Assembly: GCA_963576565.1 (NCBI GenBank)
Contig: OY755048.1
Coordinates: forward strand, 4,160,501 to 4,224,500
DNA length: 64,000 nt
Direction of reading: 5' to 3'
Source: Aspidapion aeneum
Taxonomy: Eukaryota > Arthropoda > Insecta > Coleoptera > Brentidae
Below the pieces are notes generated by a model that saw only the letters and a list, made by a program, of their open reading frames with translations, ran no database searches and had not been told where the DNA came from. Position numbers and translations under genes: made by a program. Positions 52,168-63,162 of the stretch are shown here, piece after piece; the stretch's first letter is position 1; each line of letters opens with the position of its first letter.

Positions 52168-54598
52168 TAGCTGTACCCTCTAAAGACACGTGGGAAATGG
52201 GGGTAAAAGCAAGAAAATTTCTACACATATTCTGTGGAAAAATACAAAATGTTTGATCCGCAGCACTCTTATTTTGCTTCACCATGGAAGGGGTGGGGGA
52301 AATTTTTAACAAAAATAAAATACCTATAATTATATAGTCAAGGTTACACTCGTTTGTATATAATTTGTATCCAGTGATTAAAAAAAAATGGTTTTAAGGT
52401 CATTTGACCATACAAGTTAAGATTTATTCGAAAAAACACAATTCTTAAGTATTTTGATTTAAAAAATCATCAAAATTCGAGGTTTCTCAAAAGCACAGCA
52501 AGAAAACTTTTACACTATACACAATTTGCTATTTGATAGCTTTCAAAGCTAATTTTGCTATATTTTCGATTTTATAAATATTCCAAGAAGAAGGTATACA
52601 GCAATTTATACTACTTAAACATCAAAAAATCATTGTGCAATATAAGTCAATTTTAATGGGGCATAGCTCTTGGAATAGTAGCGCTAGATAACAAAAAACC
52701 GGGGATGTTTGCCTTAGGGATTACTTGACACTACTAAATATTCTTTATTTTAAAAGTTTTTTTAAATGTAAGCACAGTGAAAATTAAAAAAAAAAAAAGA
52801 TGATGTTATCAGGGTCAAACAAGAGTAAGCGTGTGCCAATTTTTAGCTCACACTACTACTATAATACATACTATAGTAGTGTGAGCTATGGTGATCCTAA
52901 TTTTTTCGAGAAAAAAAAAGTTGCTCCGATTTCAAATTTTTTTATATATCTTTGCGTTTCAGATGATTTTGAAACTTTTTTGTTGCGCCGTCTGTCTGTC
53001 TGTCTGTATGTCTGTCTGCAACGACCAACGCGCATAACTCAAAAACCGCTTGGCCGATTTTAATGAAATTTGGTACCTAGGCTGGGTCCCATTTAAAAAT
53101 GAACAAAATCCACCAAACACAAACTAAATAAAAGGGTGGGGGTAGATTTCAAAAATTAGAGTTTATGTGAAAATATGGCGTGTGCGATACCAAACGAAAG
53201 GTAATTGAGTCTGCAGTTAAACAAAATACATTTTAATTTATTTAAAAAAAAGGGTGGGGGTGTATTTTAAAAATTAGAATTTAAGTGAAAATATGGCGTG
53301 TGTGATATCAAACGAAAGGTAATTGAGTCCGGAGTTTAAAAAAATACATTTTAGTTTTTGTTTTTGGTAGATTTCAAAAATTTGAGTTAAGTCAAAGCAT
53401 GGCTTGTGTGGTATCAAACAAAAGGAAATTTAGTCTGGAGTTGAATAAAATTTATTTCAGTTTTTAGTTATATTAGCTCACACGTACACTATAACTATAG
53501 TACCTAGTGTGAGCTTAGGGGCCCATAAATTGGCAGAGTATTTTTCAATGTGATTCAAGGGCAAATTGTGGTTAAAAAATATTATTACGAAACCTATAGT
53601 TACTTACTACTTACATGATATTGGGAACATTTTGGTCATAGTCTAGCCATTAAAAAAATTCTTCCCCCTCCACCCTCAAAGTGAAAAATCAATTTAGATC
53701 AATATTTGCAATTTGACACATTTTTTTTCTCAAAATCTAGTATAAAGATCAAAAAATAATCATGCAGTTCTGAATCTGCATGATATTATTTTTTCTAATA
53801 TAAGCTAATGGGAAGCTCCTGGAATAATAGCGCTAGATAAAAAAAACCGGGGATGTTTGCCTTAGGGATTCCTTAACCCTACTAAATATTCTTTATTTTA
53901 AAAGTTTTTTTAAATGTAAGTACAGTGAAAATTAAAAAAATATATAAGATGATGTTATCAAGGTCAAACAAGAGTAAGCCTGTACCAATTTTTTTTTATT
54001 CTGCTGTTATAGGGCATTAAGATTCTAATGTTTATTGGTCAAAATTTGTTTTGTGCTCAATTGGAAAAAATAAAATTTGTTGACATTTTCATAAATTTGC
54101 CAGCATCTTGGAATTTTTTTGACATCCTTAATGTTTGTTTTAAGGTTACTAATTTTCACTTAATTGGTATGGGAGTAGCACGCACCAATGTTGGCTTCTC
54201 GGAATATGTCATTTTCTATAGGGCATTTTTTAAAGTCAAAACGTTTTGAACGCCACAAAAATTTTACAGTACATTTCTACAGGTCTTGTTTATAGTTTAA
54301 AAGTTTTTTACTCTGCTTTTGAAAATCTTCGAATAGTGGTGATATTTTTAATCAAAATACTGAAGAATCGTGTTTTTTAAATCACTGATTACAAATTATA
54401 TAAAAACTAGTATAATCTTGACTATATAAGTAAAACCTAATTTTACACAATTTTTTTCCGCCATTTTTTAAAAATTTCAAAGTAAAATAAGGGTGCTGCT
54501 GGTCAAATTTTTTTATTTTTCCACAGAATATGTGTACAAATTTTCATGCTTTTACCCCAATTTCCAACGTAGGTGGGGAAATAGGGCCTGTACAGCTC
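52168..54598. mobile_element. Foldback composite J, about 330-bp arms, holding element A
   Basis: Left arm 52168-52520 and right arm about 54285-54598 are inverted copies. Paired blocks: AGCTGTAC at the edges, GGGGTAAAAGCA(A/T)GAAAATTT, ACACATATTCTGTGGAAAAA, TATATAGTCAAG and AGTATTTTGAT. Inside is a direct duplication of about 190 bp (52650-52842 and 53810-54000: GCGCTAGATAA, CCGGGGATGTTTGCCTTAGG, TTCTTTATTTTAAAAGTTTT). Element A is inserted at the end of the first duplicate. A hairpin (ATAATCATGCAG with CTGCATGATATTAT) lies at 53753-53799. No coding content. Confidence 0.7.
52842..53545. mobile_element. Subterminal-hairpin element A
   Basis: Begins with a hairpin, AGCTCACACTACTA paired with TAGTAGTGTGAGCT (52845-52890), and ends with a second, AGCTCACAC...GTGTGAGCT (53474-53513), followed by CCCATAAATTGGCAGAGTAT and TTTT. 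Elements B and C share both the interior and these ends. A (GTCT)n run lies at 52988-53013. Three tandem units of roughly 107-118 bp (ATATGGCGTGTGTGAT..., 53130-53460) are particular to this copy. Non-coding; class unknown. Confidence 0.8.
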
Positions 54599-55814
54599 AG
54601 GCTAATACTAATTTCATTTTACTTGTTATTTTGATTTCAGAATTATTACTAATAAAAAATATCGGACGTGTTTTAATGTAGTTATACCCACATAGCACAA
54701 AAATCACATCAACGTTAAATGAACGTGAACAAAAATAATAAAGTTATTTTTTACCAGAAAACAACCTCATACCATGTAATGTTTGTTTTGTTAAATCCAC
54801 GTGCTTAAAGATAACTTTAAAACAAGAAGGCATCAAGCAATAAAAATGTAATTTTTGCTGAAGTTTTTTGGTGCTGTGTATATAATTTTTTTTTTTATTT
54901 TTATGTGCCAAATTCACACTTGAAAAGTCCTCCACAACATGTAGAACATATTGGGGAGGACCTTTCAACGCCAATAGATTAAGACTTCTCAAACCTTTTT
55001 GCGTATTATTTTTTCACGTTTTTTCTCTATATGTTTTTAAATAAAAAAAACGCGAAGTCTGTTCTTAAAGCCCTCTAGATAAAGACTTTTTAAAAGTAAT
55101 AACTTTCTGCGTTCTTTTTGTCAATAACTTTTTTTAAATCTTAAAAGTGACGGGAAACGAAGGTCTAAAAGTTCACTAGTTTAAGACTACAACACCTCAA
55201 GACAATTTTAAAAGAGGGCGCTCAAGGCAATACAAAATATCTATACATACATTATCTTCTCTTTAAAAGTTAAAGATTTTTCAACAATACACACTTTTAC
55301 ATAATATTAATGTGTCTTTTTCAAGTTAATAACTGATGCGTCGTGATCGGGAAGGATCAGGGATCAGTTCATTAACTGATTTTTGAAGTTTAGAGGCAGG
55401 GCACTCCCGGATAGATTTCTTCGAAGTGAAAAATGTCGCCAATAGGTGGCACTGCTTCTAGTAAATTCTCAAAAATATTTGGTAGAAAAGCCATGCACTA
55501 AAATGTTGATACAGATGTTCATAATTTTGCAACGTATAGAGACATAAAAGGTAAAAAATCAGTGATTTCGTTTTATTGTATCAATTTATTGATGCCGCAA
55601 AAGACATTACTTCTCGTTGTCGTATCGGTAATTGAAATCGCGAAAATTGGGAAGCGAAAATTGAGAAATTATGTCTATATCAACAGTTACCAACAGGAAG
55701 TCAAACCTGATTAAATAATTTAGAAGCGAGTATTTTAAATTAAAAGAAGAGTATGTACCTACAATTAGAAATTACTTAAATTGTAAAATTAAACAGAATA
55801 ACTAACCTCAGACT
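54599..55814. other. Unassigned AT-rich DNA
   Basis: No gene is supported over 1.2 kb. Short frames lack motifs. A GATCAGGGATCAGT block at about 55355 is a small imperfect repeat only. Confidence 0.45.
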
Positions 55815-56664
55815 TTTAGCTCACACGTATACTATAACTATAGTAGTGTGAGCTTTGGTAATAGTCTCAAAAATAAGAAAAAAATGCTTCCATTTCAAAT
55901 TTTTGAAGTGTAAACTTCTTTAGGAGCGTTTAGCAATTTTTGTGGGTACTGAATTGAACTAAGCCGGCAGGCTCGGCTATGTAACGCTCATTCGGGTGAA
56001 GTCGGCTCGAGTCGACTAACTGTGAGAGGAACAGTCAGCAAAGCGATATGATGATGCAGATGAAGGCCACTCAGAGCAAAATTTACCAGAGTAATTTATA
56101 CCTAATTATAATTATGTAAATGTTATTACTTTGTATATTACTTTATCAATATACAACGGAAAAAATCTTGTATTTCATATTATTTCATATTATTAATTTT
56201 GCCTTGTTGAAGTTTACACTTCTGCCGTGTGGTCTTAAGCACACACAATTTTTTTTATATATGTTTGTTTTTCAGATGGTTTTGAAACTTTTTGTCATGC
56301 CGTCTGTCTGTCTGTTTGTCTGTCTGTAAAGTAAAGTAAAAACTACTTGCCCGAGTTTAATGAAATCTGGTACCTTGGTTGGGTTTTGGCTCTCCCGCTT
56401 AAAAATGTATAAAATCCACCAGACATAAGCCGAAGAAAAGGGTGAGGGCTTATTAAAAAAAAAAGGTAACTGTGTAAAAAGATAAAAAAATACATTATAG
56501 TTTGTTTTGTTTAGTGGTATGACACTAAGGGGGGAGGGGGGAATCATCAATCGGACGCGTCTCCGGGTGGCTAGGGAGTTATTTTCGCGGACCAAAATGG
56601 GAAAAAATTACATTATATAATAATCGTGTGAGCTTAGGTGCCCATAAATTGGCAGAGTATTTTT
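55815..56664. mobile_element. Subterminal-hairpin element B, with D copy 1 nested
   Basis: Left hairpin AGCTCACACGTATACTATAA, CTATAGTAGTGTGAGCT (55818-55854). The right end GTGTGAGCTTAGGTGCCCAT, then AAATTGGCAGAGTATTTTT matches element A. After removal of 55905-56248 the interior joins as TTTCAAATTT...TTTTATATATG, the same as in A and C. The C-like segment includes TTACATTATAGTTTG-type text and GTTATTTTCGCGGACC. Non-coding. Confidence 0.8.
55905..56248. mobile_element. Repeat element D, copy 1 (344 bp)
   Basis: The uninterrupted copy of the element split at 41885-44285. Starts GAAGTGTAAACTTCTTTAGG and ends at GTCTTAAGCACACACAA, with GAAGTTTACACTTC about 35 bp before the end. It gives the empty site for the P-like insertion. 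Inserted in a T-run of element B, so the exact target duplication cannot be fixed. Confidence 0.82.
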
Positions 56665-58177
56665 AATTGCCAAAGGAACGAAATAACTGGTGATTAACCA
56701 AGTCAAAAGCTCTTGTTATAGGTTAAAAAGAACTGTTTTTTTTTTGGATGGCGCTTGCGACATGTGTAAGTGGTGACATAATATGAGAGATTCTCCGCTG
56801 ATAAAATGTTATTTTTATCAAAGAAAAAACGAGCGACCTGTGAATATTCACGCTTATTTGTATAAATAACTTCCGAGATATCAGGTTCAAAGATCAGACC
56901 AGCGGTTACATTATTACGTGTATAGCGTGTAGGTTTTTCGTCACTATATCCAGTTACTCAATGATCTCGCACAATCAGCTGCTTTCAATCTCTCGCGCTC
57001 TGGATGCTTAGACCGTGCACCTAACTTAATAATTGCAAATGACCAAGTTTATAACGGAGACACTCAGTTGAAAATTGATTCTTAGTTATATGAGGCATCT
57101 ATATCTAACCAAGCTCTTCCGAAATTTATCTTGATTCCGTTCACTACTTTTATTTTTAATCGAATCAAAGCACTTCAAGAAGACTTGACTCTCAGCATAT
57201 TTAGCTTCAGAAATTAAAATTCCAATAATATACGAAACAATTTAAAAAACAATATTTCCGAAAAAAATCCTTAAATAATTCTGATTAAACATTCTAAATA
57301 AAAACACTTTTAGTATTCCTGGAAAGTTTAAAAAATGCCAGAAAAAAATCTGCTAGTAAGTAAATAAATTAATAGGTATAAACTAACGCAAATAATAATT
57401 AGATAATTGTTTTAATTGTTTTCAACAACCTCGACATGATCTCCCGAATGTTTATTCATGATTAAGGGTCAGGCAATGAATAAAAAACCGATGCAGAAAA
57501 AATGATACAGGCATACGTGACCAAAGTCGCGTACGCCAATTTAATTCCACACCGTCGAAAACTAATGTTGTCAAGGGTGGAGGTATGTGTAGGTACTGTA
57601 ATACATGTCATGATTTATTTTATTACGAATTAAAGATAGTAACTTACTCTCATTCATGTGATCTTAAACATGTGACTCGAGTGTATTATTATTTTTGCGA
57701 ATTTTATTGTAGAAATGTACCAAACGTGCATCATCACAACAATTTTAGATAATCACATTTTATATTTTATAATGCAAATCATCAGCAGGAACTAAACTTA
57801 AATAGTTAAATATTACTACTTATAAGATTTGGTTGGTCACACCTTGTATCAATGGTAGTTTTACTCAGTTACGTTCTTGAACAATTTTTAAGGACAGTCT
57901 AGAAGCATCAAGTTTAAGATGCAAAAGTGTAGGTGCATTTTAATCAAAGTCAATTGAAAAACACTTCCTGGGCATCAGAAAAACGGCTGAAGAACTTGAA
58001 TTGAATGAAGGGTTCGTAAAAGTTAGTGAAATGGTAAAGTGTGGAAGAAATACCAAATCGATGTTTCGTTTCTAAAATAAAAATTACGAATTTCAAGCAA
58101 AACATCTTTTAAATACACATTTTCTATTACTTATGTAATGCATATTTTAAAGGTTGTCGTTTTGATTTCTTCATTAA
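56665..58177. other. Unassigned AT-rich DNA
   Basis: About 1.5 kb without recognisable gene, relic or repeat. Confidence 0.5.
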
Positions 58178-58192
58178 CAAAATCTAAATTTA

Positions 58193-59586
58193 CTACTACT
58201 ACTATGTCGGTTTAGAACGTTTTTCTACGTTGTCCGACGCCTATTCTCCACCTCCTTCGATCCTGACAATCATCTTCTGTCAGGTTTTTTTTTTCTTTGA
58301 TCTTTGGATTGACTGTTGCCATTCCAGTTTAGGACGCCCTCTTTTTGTGCGCCCTATTGGTTGCCATTCTAGGAACTGCTTTGGTAATCTTTCGTTGCTC
58401 ATCCGTTGTATATGGCCGTACCATATCAGTTGCCTTTTAGTGATGTCATCCGTTATGCTTCCCTCGATTCCCATTCTTTCTTTTATGATCTCATTTCTTA
58501 TATGATCTGTTCTGGATATTCTCATTGATCTTCTTATTGCATCCATTTCGACACTTTCCTTTTTTGCTTTGTATTTTTCTGTTACGCGACAAGTCTCTAT
58601 TCCATACAACAGCGTGCTTTTCACCATTGTTTCATATATGTTAAATTTTACATTCTTCTTTATCTCTCTGCTCCATAAAATACTGTTATGAACCTTTTTT
58701 GCTGTTACTATTCTTTTTTCCAGTTCCTTACAGTCTGTTCCTGTTTTATCAAATGTGACACCCAAGTATACATACTCATTGCATGGAGATATTGTTTGTC
58801 CATTTTCTAGTTCTAATTCACTTGATTCGTTTCCAATACATAAGTACTGTGTCTTGTCCACGTTCACTGTTAACCCCCACTTTTGGTATTCTTCCGTTAA
58901 CTTTCTCATCATATACTCCATGTCTTCTTTATCATTAGCTACAATTACTTGGTCGTCGGCAAACTGTAGTGTGTATAGGGTAAATCGGTCGTTAAGTTGT
59001 ATTCCCATGCCGTGTACTTTGCGTTTCCAGTTTTTTACAACTACTGCGATATATATTTTAAAAAGAGTTGGAGAGATACAACATCCCTGTCTTAAGACTT
59101 TCGTTACCAGGAATTCTTTTGAAAGTCGATTTCCAATTTTAATTTTAGATTTTGACCCTTTGTATAGCTATTTTATCGCTGTTATGTATGTATGATTGAT
59201 ATTAGTCTGCTCTAGCACTGTCCATAGTTTTTCTACTGGAACGGTATCATATGCTTTTTGTAGGTCCACAAAGGTAACATGAGTCTCTATATTTCTGGCG
59301 CTCCTTTTCTTAATTACTTGTTTAAGACAAAAACATTAACACTACAAGATCTACAAGAGCCTGCACGAAACCCACTTTGCTCTTCTTCTTCTTGTTCATG
59401 AAAATCATTCTCTATTAGATCTCTAAGAATCCTACCGTACAATCTACTTAGAGTGCTGGTTACTGAAATTCCTCTGTAATTGTTGCAATCCAGCTTGTTT
59501 CCTTTTTTATGTATTGAGGATATGAATGCCGTTTTCCAATCATCAGGTACTGGATGTCCGTTTATGCATTGATTGATAATATATGT
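58193..59586 (-). mobile_element. LINE family Y, copy 2 (1394 bp), 15-bp target duplication
   Basis: Minus strand. CAAAATCTAAATTTA is duplicated perfectly (58178-58192 and 59587-59601). The tail is (GTA)n after CTAAACCGACATAG. 5' truncation at the codons just before NQCING, as in copy 1. The undamaged target duplication points to a recent insertion. Confidence 0.95.
58280..59586 (-). pseudogene. RT and C-terminal domain of LINE Y copy 2
   Basis: Near the edge: NQCINGHPVPDDWKTAFISS, IHKKGNKLDCNNYRGISVTS, LSRLYGRILRDLIENDFHEQ; EEEQSGFRAG, then an inserted CRS and a frame shift at about 59345. Motif A (FVDLQKAYDTV) is readable in another frame at about 59285-59250; a stop near 59167 interrupts IKELYKG. 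From about 59150 an open stretch runs to 58280: QGCCISPTLFKIYIAVVVKN, MGIQLNDRFTLYTLQFADDQ (motif C intact), KWGLTVNVDKTQYLCIGNES, EYVYLGVTFDKTGTDCKELE, LLYGIETCRVTEKYKAKKES, RQLIWYGHIQRMSNERLPKQ. The last residues are shifted after QRSKKKKT. Close to intact, yet lacking all of ORF1 and the endonuclease. Confidence 0.92.
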
Positions 59587-59601
59587 CAAAATCTAAATTT
59601 A

Positions 59602-60070
59602 AGAACCTAATTAGTTCGTAACTTATTTAGTACGCTCATGACTGCAAAAGTCTACTGTCATTACATAACAACTACTTGTTGATAATAATTGGATTAAATG
59701 GCAATTTTCCGCTTTTGCATTTTAGCAAACTTTCATAGAGCTCACTAGTAAGACAAGTACATTGTCTAAATTTACACCACGTTGCGTTATTTTAACGTCA
59801 TGAGTATTGATGACAAGCGCTATATAAATTTAGTTTTTTTTTCGGAAATGGATCCTCGATTTTGCACGTACGCAAATAACACACGTCAACATAATTTTTG
59901 TTATACTACATGAAAAAATAAATATTTTTAGAAAAGGAATAGACTTAGAAAATTAGAGGGCAATGTTTCTGTTTGAACAATTGGGTACATTTTTATTTGT
60001 GTCAAGAACTTTGGAAATTGAAAAATATCAAGGTATCCAAAAAAATTAGCAGCAGCATGCCTGATAAATT
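59602..60070. other. Unassigned AT-rich DNA
   Basis: No gene or repeat recognised. Confidence 0.45.
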
Positions 60071-60353
60071 CAGGGTGGAATATTAATAATAATCCACCTG
60101 GATTTTCTCCAAAACTGTTAAAAAAGTGAAAAAACGCTAAAACATTTTGATTTTGTTTGCGAAGGGGACACTTTTTGACTCTCCTGATATTTTTGTATTA
60201 TGCACCCACTTCGAGAGGATAGTGGAGTTGAGTTATAAAAACACTCAACCCTATCTAAAATATAGTCCCCCACAAACAAAATCGAAGTGATTTACCGTTT
60301 TTTAAAAAGTTTTTGAGAAAATCTAGGTGGGTTCTTTTTAATATTCCACCCTG
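60071..60353. mobile_element. Mariner-like MITE, 283 bp
   Basis: Left CAGGGTGGAATATTAATAAT, right (complement) CAGGGTGGAATATTAAAAAG, with further inner pairing (CCACCTGGATTTTCTC with GAGAAAATCTAGGTGG; TTTTGTTTG with CAAACAAAA). TA follows the right end; TT precedes the left, so one side of the expected TA pair is changed. Non-coding. Confidence 0.8.
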
Positions 60354-60977
60354 TATCAATCAAGTTGTAAATTGGGCGTGCAAATTTTGGGACATTAAAA
60401 TTACAAACGATTAACAACAGAATAGTGTTTTAACTCGTTTTTCAGTCTACAACATTATGTCAAGTTTGTATTTTTATTTGATCGTTTAATTTTCTAAAAT
60501 GGTATAATTAAAATAACTGACCCGTGGTAATAACGCCGCATGATGCAATTCCATGTGTTTTTTTTTCGTTTGCTTCTTCTCGTTCTTTTCTTTCATTGCA
60601 TGTACTTTGTTTAATTCATTTGGACATTACTTGACAAAAGAGATTACTGTTTTTGGACCCCTTTCATTTTGAACTTTTAAATTACTGGTAATAACCCTTG
60701 CTCAAGAATTCAGCGCTCTTTTTAAGAATTATTTAATTGTTATGACCGACATTTTAAGCTTCCTCTTCTTATTTCTAACAATTATTAAAATGCTTACCTT
60801 CCTAGCCCGCGCAGCAAAAGCTAGAGAAGGTAAGGTTTTTGATGAAAAATAAAATTGAGATAACGCCCAAAATCTCGTCCTGACCTCTGTATGTATGTAT
60901 ATCTGTATGGCTCTCTGGTCCACGATAGTGTAGATAAAATAGTGTTCGACAATGTAAGGAGCTAATTGGATTTGGAT
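60354..60977. other. Unassigned AT-rich DNA
   Basis: No gene or repeat recognised before the G-run at 60980. Confidence 0.45.
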
Positions 60978-61164
60978 CCAGGGGGGGGGGCCCGATCCAG
61001 GGGAGGGGGGAACCGAACCCCCAAGCCTTAGATTTTTTTACATATTTTCGACATATTTCAGAAAAAAACACAAAAAATAGCTTAATATTCGACATCATGA
61101 GGCTTCGCCCCCCCCCCAAGAGGCCTCGGGCCCCTCCCAAGACATATTCCTGGGTGCGCCACTG
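60978..61164. mobile_element. hAT-type MITE, right end intact
   Basis: The right terminus ATTCCTGGGTGCGCCACTG ends at 61164. The interior CCAAGCCTTAGATTTTTTTA, CATATTT matches 49598-49630. The left side has GGATCCAGGGGG but no clean CAGTGGCG start, and no target duplication was matched. G/C runs are prominent. Confidence 0.75.
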
Positions 61165-61529
61165 AATAACAGTTTTTTGACAGTTAAAAAATTGCGAAAA
61201 TTCTAATTTCGATATTCCGGGCACATATTATATAGCTACCGCCGCGGACTACTAAAATGTTACAAAAATGTTTAAAGAACGCAAAAAATTTATACAAGGA
61301 GAGACTGAATACGTGCAGAATGTAGGAATTAAAAACATGCAAGCTTTCTTCCTTGTTAAAACAACGCAATATCACAGATTAATATACATATATCACAAAA
61401 AATATAGCCTTTTTACTTTGTTATGTATATCTTTAAAAATATCTTGGATTTTTCGGCAAAATTCAGCTTTTTTTTTGAACCATTTAGTTTTAGTGGCATG
61501 TGACACTTCTGTGTATGAATTCTTAAATG
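61165..61529. other. Unassigned AT-rich DNA
   Basis: Short frames without motifs; no repeat recognised. Confidence 0.4.
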
Positions 61530-61603
61530 GGTGAGAAGGAGTACTCCCTCAAAATCGGGTCCTGACGTTGGAAGATACTCATTCTCACTCTCACCCGCTA
61601 AAA
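61530..61603. repeat. Hairpin GGGTGAGA...TCTCACCC
   Basis: GGGTGAGAAGGAGTACTCC at about 61530 pairs imperfectly with GATACTCATTCTCACTCTCA, CCC at about 61580-61603. Possibly a small foldback repeat. Confidence 0.45.
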
Positions 61604-61814
61604 TAATTCATTTTCAATCCAATAATGCTAATGAAAGTTTTTTAACATTTGAAAAATTGCAAAAATTCTAACATCGCACCTGTATAAGGTTTGGTTTCTA
61701 GTAGAACATATTTGTCTCAATAGATTACAACTTCAATAATCCGGACACATATCGGTAGGTATAGCTAACGCTGGGTTATCGAGGTATACTACTGGAGTAT
61801 ATTATTTAATATAT

Positions 61815-62130
61815 TATTTAAGAGAAAGTAATAAGTAAGTATATTTAAAGAACGCGCGCGTTATGTGCACCCCTCGCCGAATTCGTTTCAACGAACTTTC
61901 TATGATCCACGGACAAACAGCAAACATGCATTGTAATGAAAACTCGACAACAAACTGACGATACCGTCCCAAACGATCTGCTAACACGCAAGGAAGAGCC
62001 GAAGAAAGCTGGTTTTCGGCAAACGGCTTGCAAGCGGCGCGCGCGCAACCTAAAAACATGAAAACAGCGCGAAGCGTAAGCAGCGCACACTCGGCGCGCG
62101 AGCGGTTCTCATACGGCCGCAATAACATGG
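61815..62130. other. CpG-rich island-like patch of unknown origin
   Basis: About 300 bp dense in CG dinucleotides (GAACGCGCGCGTTATG, GCAAGCGGCGCGCGCGCAAC, CTCGGCGCGCGAGCGG) in otherwise AT-rich DNA. A 120-codon minus frame (61814-62176) and an 81-codon frame overlap it, neither with a recognisable motif. It could be a promoter-like region, an exon fragment or an unclassified repeat. Confidence 0.4.
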
Positions 62131-62177
62131 TGAAGTAAATGCATTTTTGCCGCCTTTTAACTAATGGGGCAGTCATT

Positions 62178-62344
62178 TGAACGTCCTTAAATTACGCAAC
62201 GCAAAAATTCAGGATTTTTGACCCCCCCCCCTCCCCCCTCCCCCCTCGTAACGCATTGTCAAGAAAAAACACATTAAAAAACATTGAGTGTAACGCAAGG
62301 TCAACCCCTCCCTAGAGCGTTACATAATTTAAGGACAGGTCCTA
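62178..62344. mobile_element. MITE, TTAAATTACG-type termini
   Basis: Left ACGTCCTTAAATTACGCAAC, right (complement) ACCTGTCCTTAAATTATGTA, then ACGC. The centre has a C-rich run (62221-62247) and AACATTGAGTGTAACGCAAG. The right half recurs at 17175-17253. Exact ends and target duplication not fixed. Non-coding. Confidence 0.65.
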
Positions 62345-62735
62345 AGGCATCAGAGAAAAAATAAATACATTTTTCTTTTCGTTTGTTTGTTCATGTTTGT
62401 AAATGTGTTTTTGCTGTATTAATTGAAAACAAACTAATATTTTTGAAAGTAAAGCTTTTTAACCTTTGATATTTCAATAACTGATCTCGCGGCATTCAAA
62501 AATATCCAAAAATTTGGCCAAAGTCATTGCCAATAACACTTGTAACTAAACTGAATCATGTGGTAATCCTGGCTAATTACTTACAGTTTATACTGAAGTT
62601 ATTGTGTTGTTGATGCTACTTTATTACAAAAATTTATTTCTAAATGGTTTTAATTGTAAAATGAAACATACAGCCAGAAAATGTATTAAAAATTATCGTA
62701 GTAAGACCAAATACATACGAAAAAACCACACATTA
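62345..62735. other. Unassigned AT-rich DNA
   Basis: No gene or repeat recognised. Confidence 0.4.
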
Positions 62736-63160
62736 GAGATTTATTGAAATACGGCCAGGCTATAATGGTGCCAGGCACAGTGGCGTATATAGAAAAAAGT
62801 TTCGGGGTGGGCCCGAGACAGTTTTGGGGGGGGGGGGGGGCGTTTGTTTGTATTCATCAAATATGTGGAAAATATCCAAAAAAATCTTAGCTTCGGGGGG
62901 GGGGGGGGCGGACCCCCCCGTATATACGCCACTGGTCAGGCACTATATTGACAGTTTCACATTGAAAACTGACAGTTAATCCTTCAAAATTGACATACCA
63001 GAGTCAAACTTAAAACTTTCGTCGATTATTTTCGAATTATAAAGAAAGGCACTATTTATTCCGGTTCATATAGTAAACAAAGGCCGTATGTTGAAAGATC
63101 ACAGCTCAGTCAAAATAGGACCTGCCACTATTATAGCCTGGCTTTATTTCAATAATTCTC
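62736..63160. mobile_element. MITE family M, copy 3, with hAT MITE nested
   Basis: Left GAGATTTATTGAAATACGGC, right (complement) GAGAATTATTGAAATAAAGC. TA flanks at 62734-62735 and 63161-63162. Without the nested hAT MITE and one duplication copy the length is about 260 bp, similar to copy 2. The interior is inverted relative to copy 2, which is natural for a symmetric element. Non-coding. Confidence 0.85.
62778..62934. mobile_element. hAT-type MITE, 157 bp, 8-bp target duplication
   Basis: Termini CAGTGGCGTATATAG and TATATACGCCACTG. Flanks GCCAGGCA (62770-62777) and GTCAGGCA (62935-62942) match at seven of eight. The host is the terminal repeat of MITE M copy 3. Central G-runs and TCAAATATGTGGAAAATATC match the hAT-MITE family. 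Confidence 0.88.
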
Positions 63161-63162
63161 TA

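Noticed and set aside
61814..62176. 120-codon frame in the CpG-rich patch as a host gene
   Set aside because: Open frame length is favoured by GC-rich composition; no domain, splice context or second evidence.
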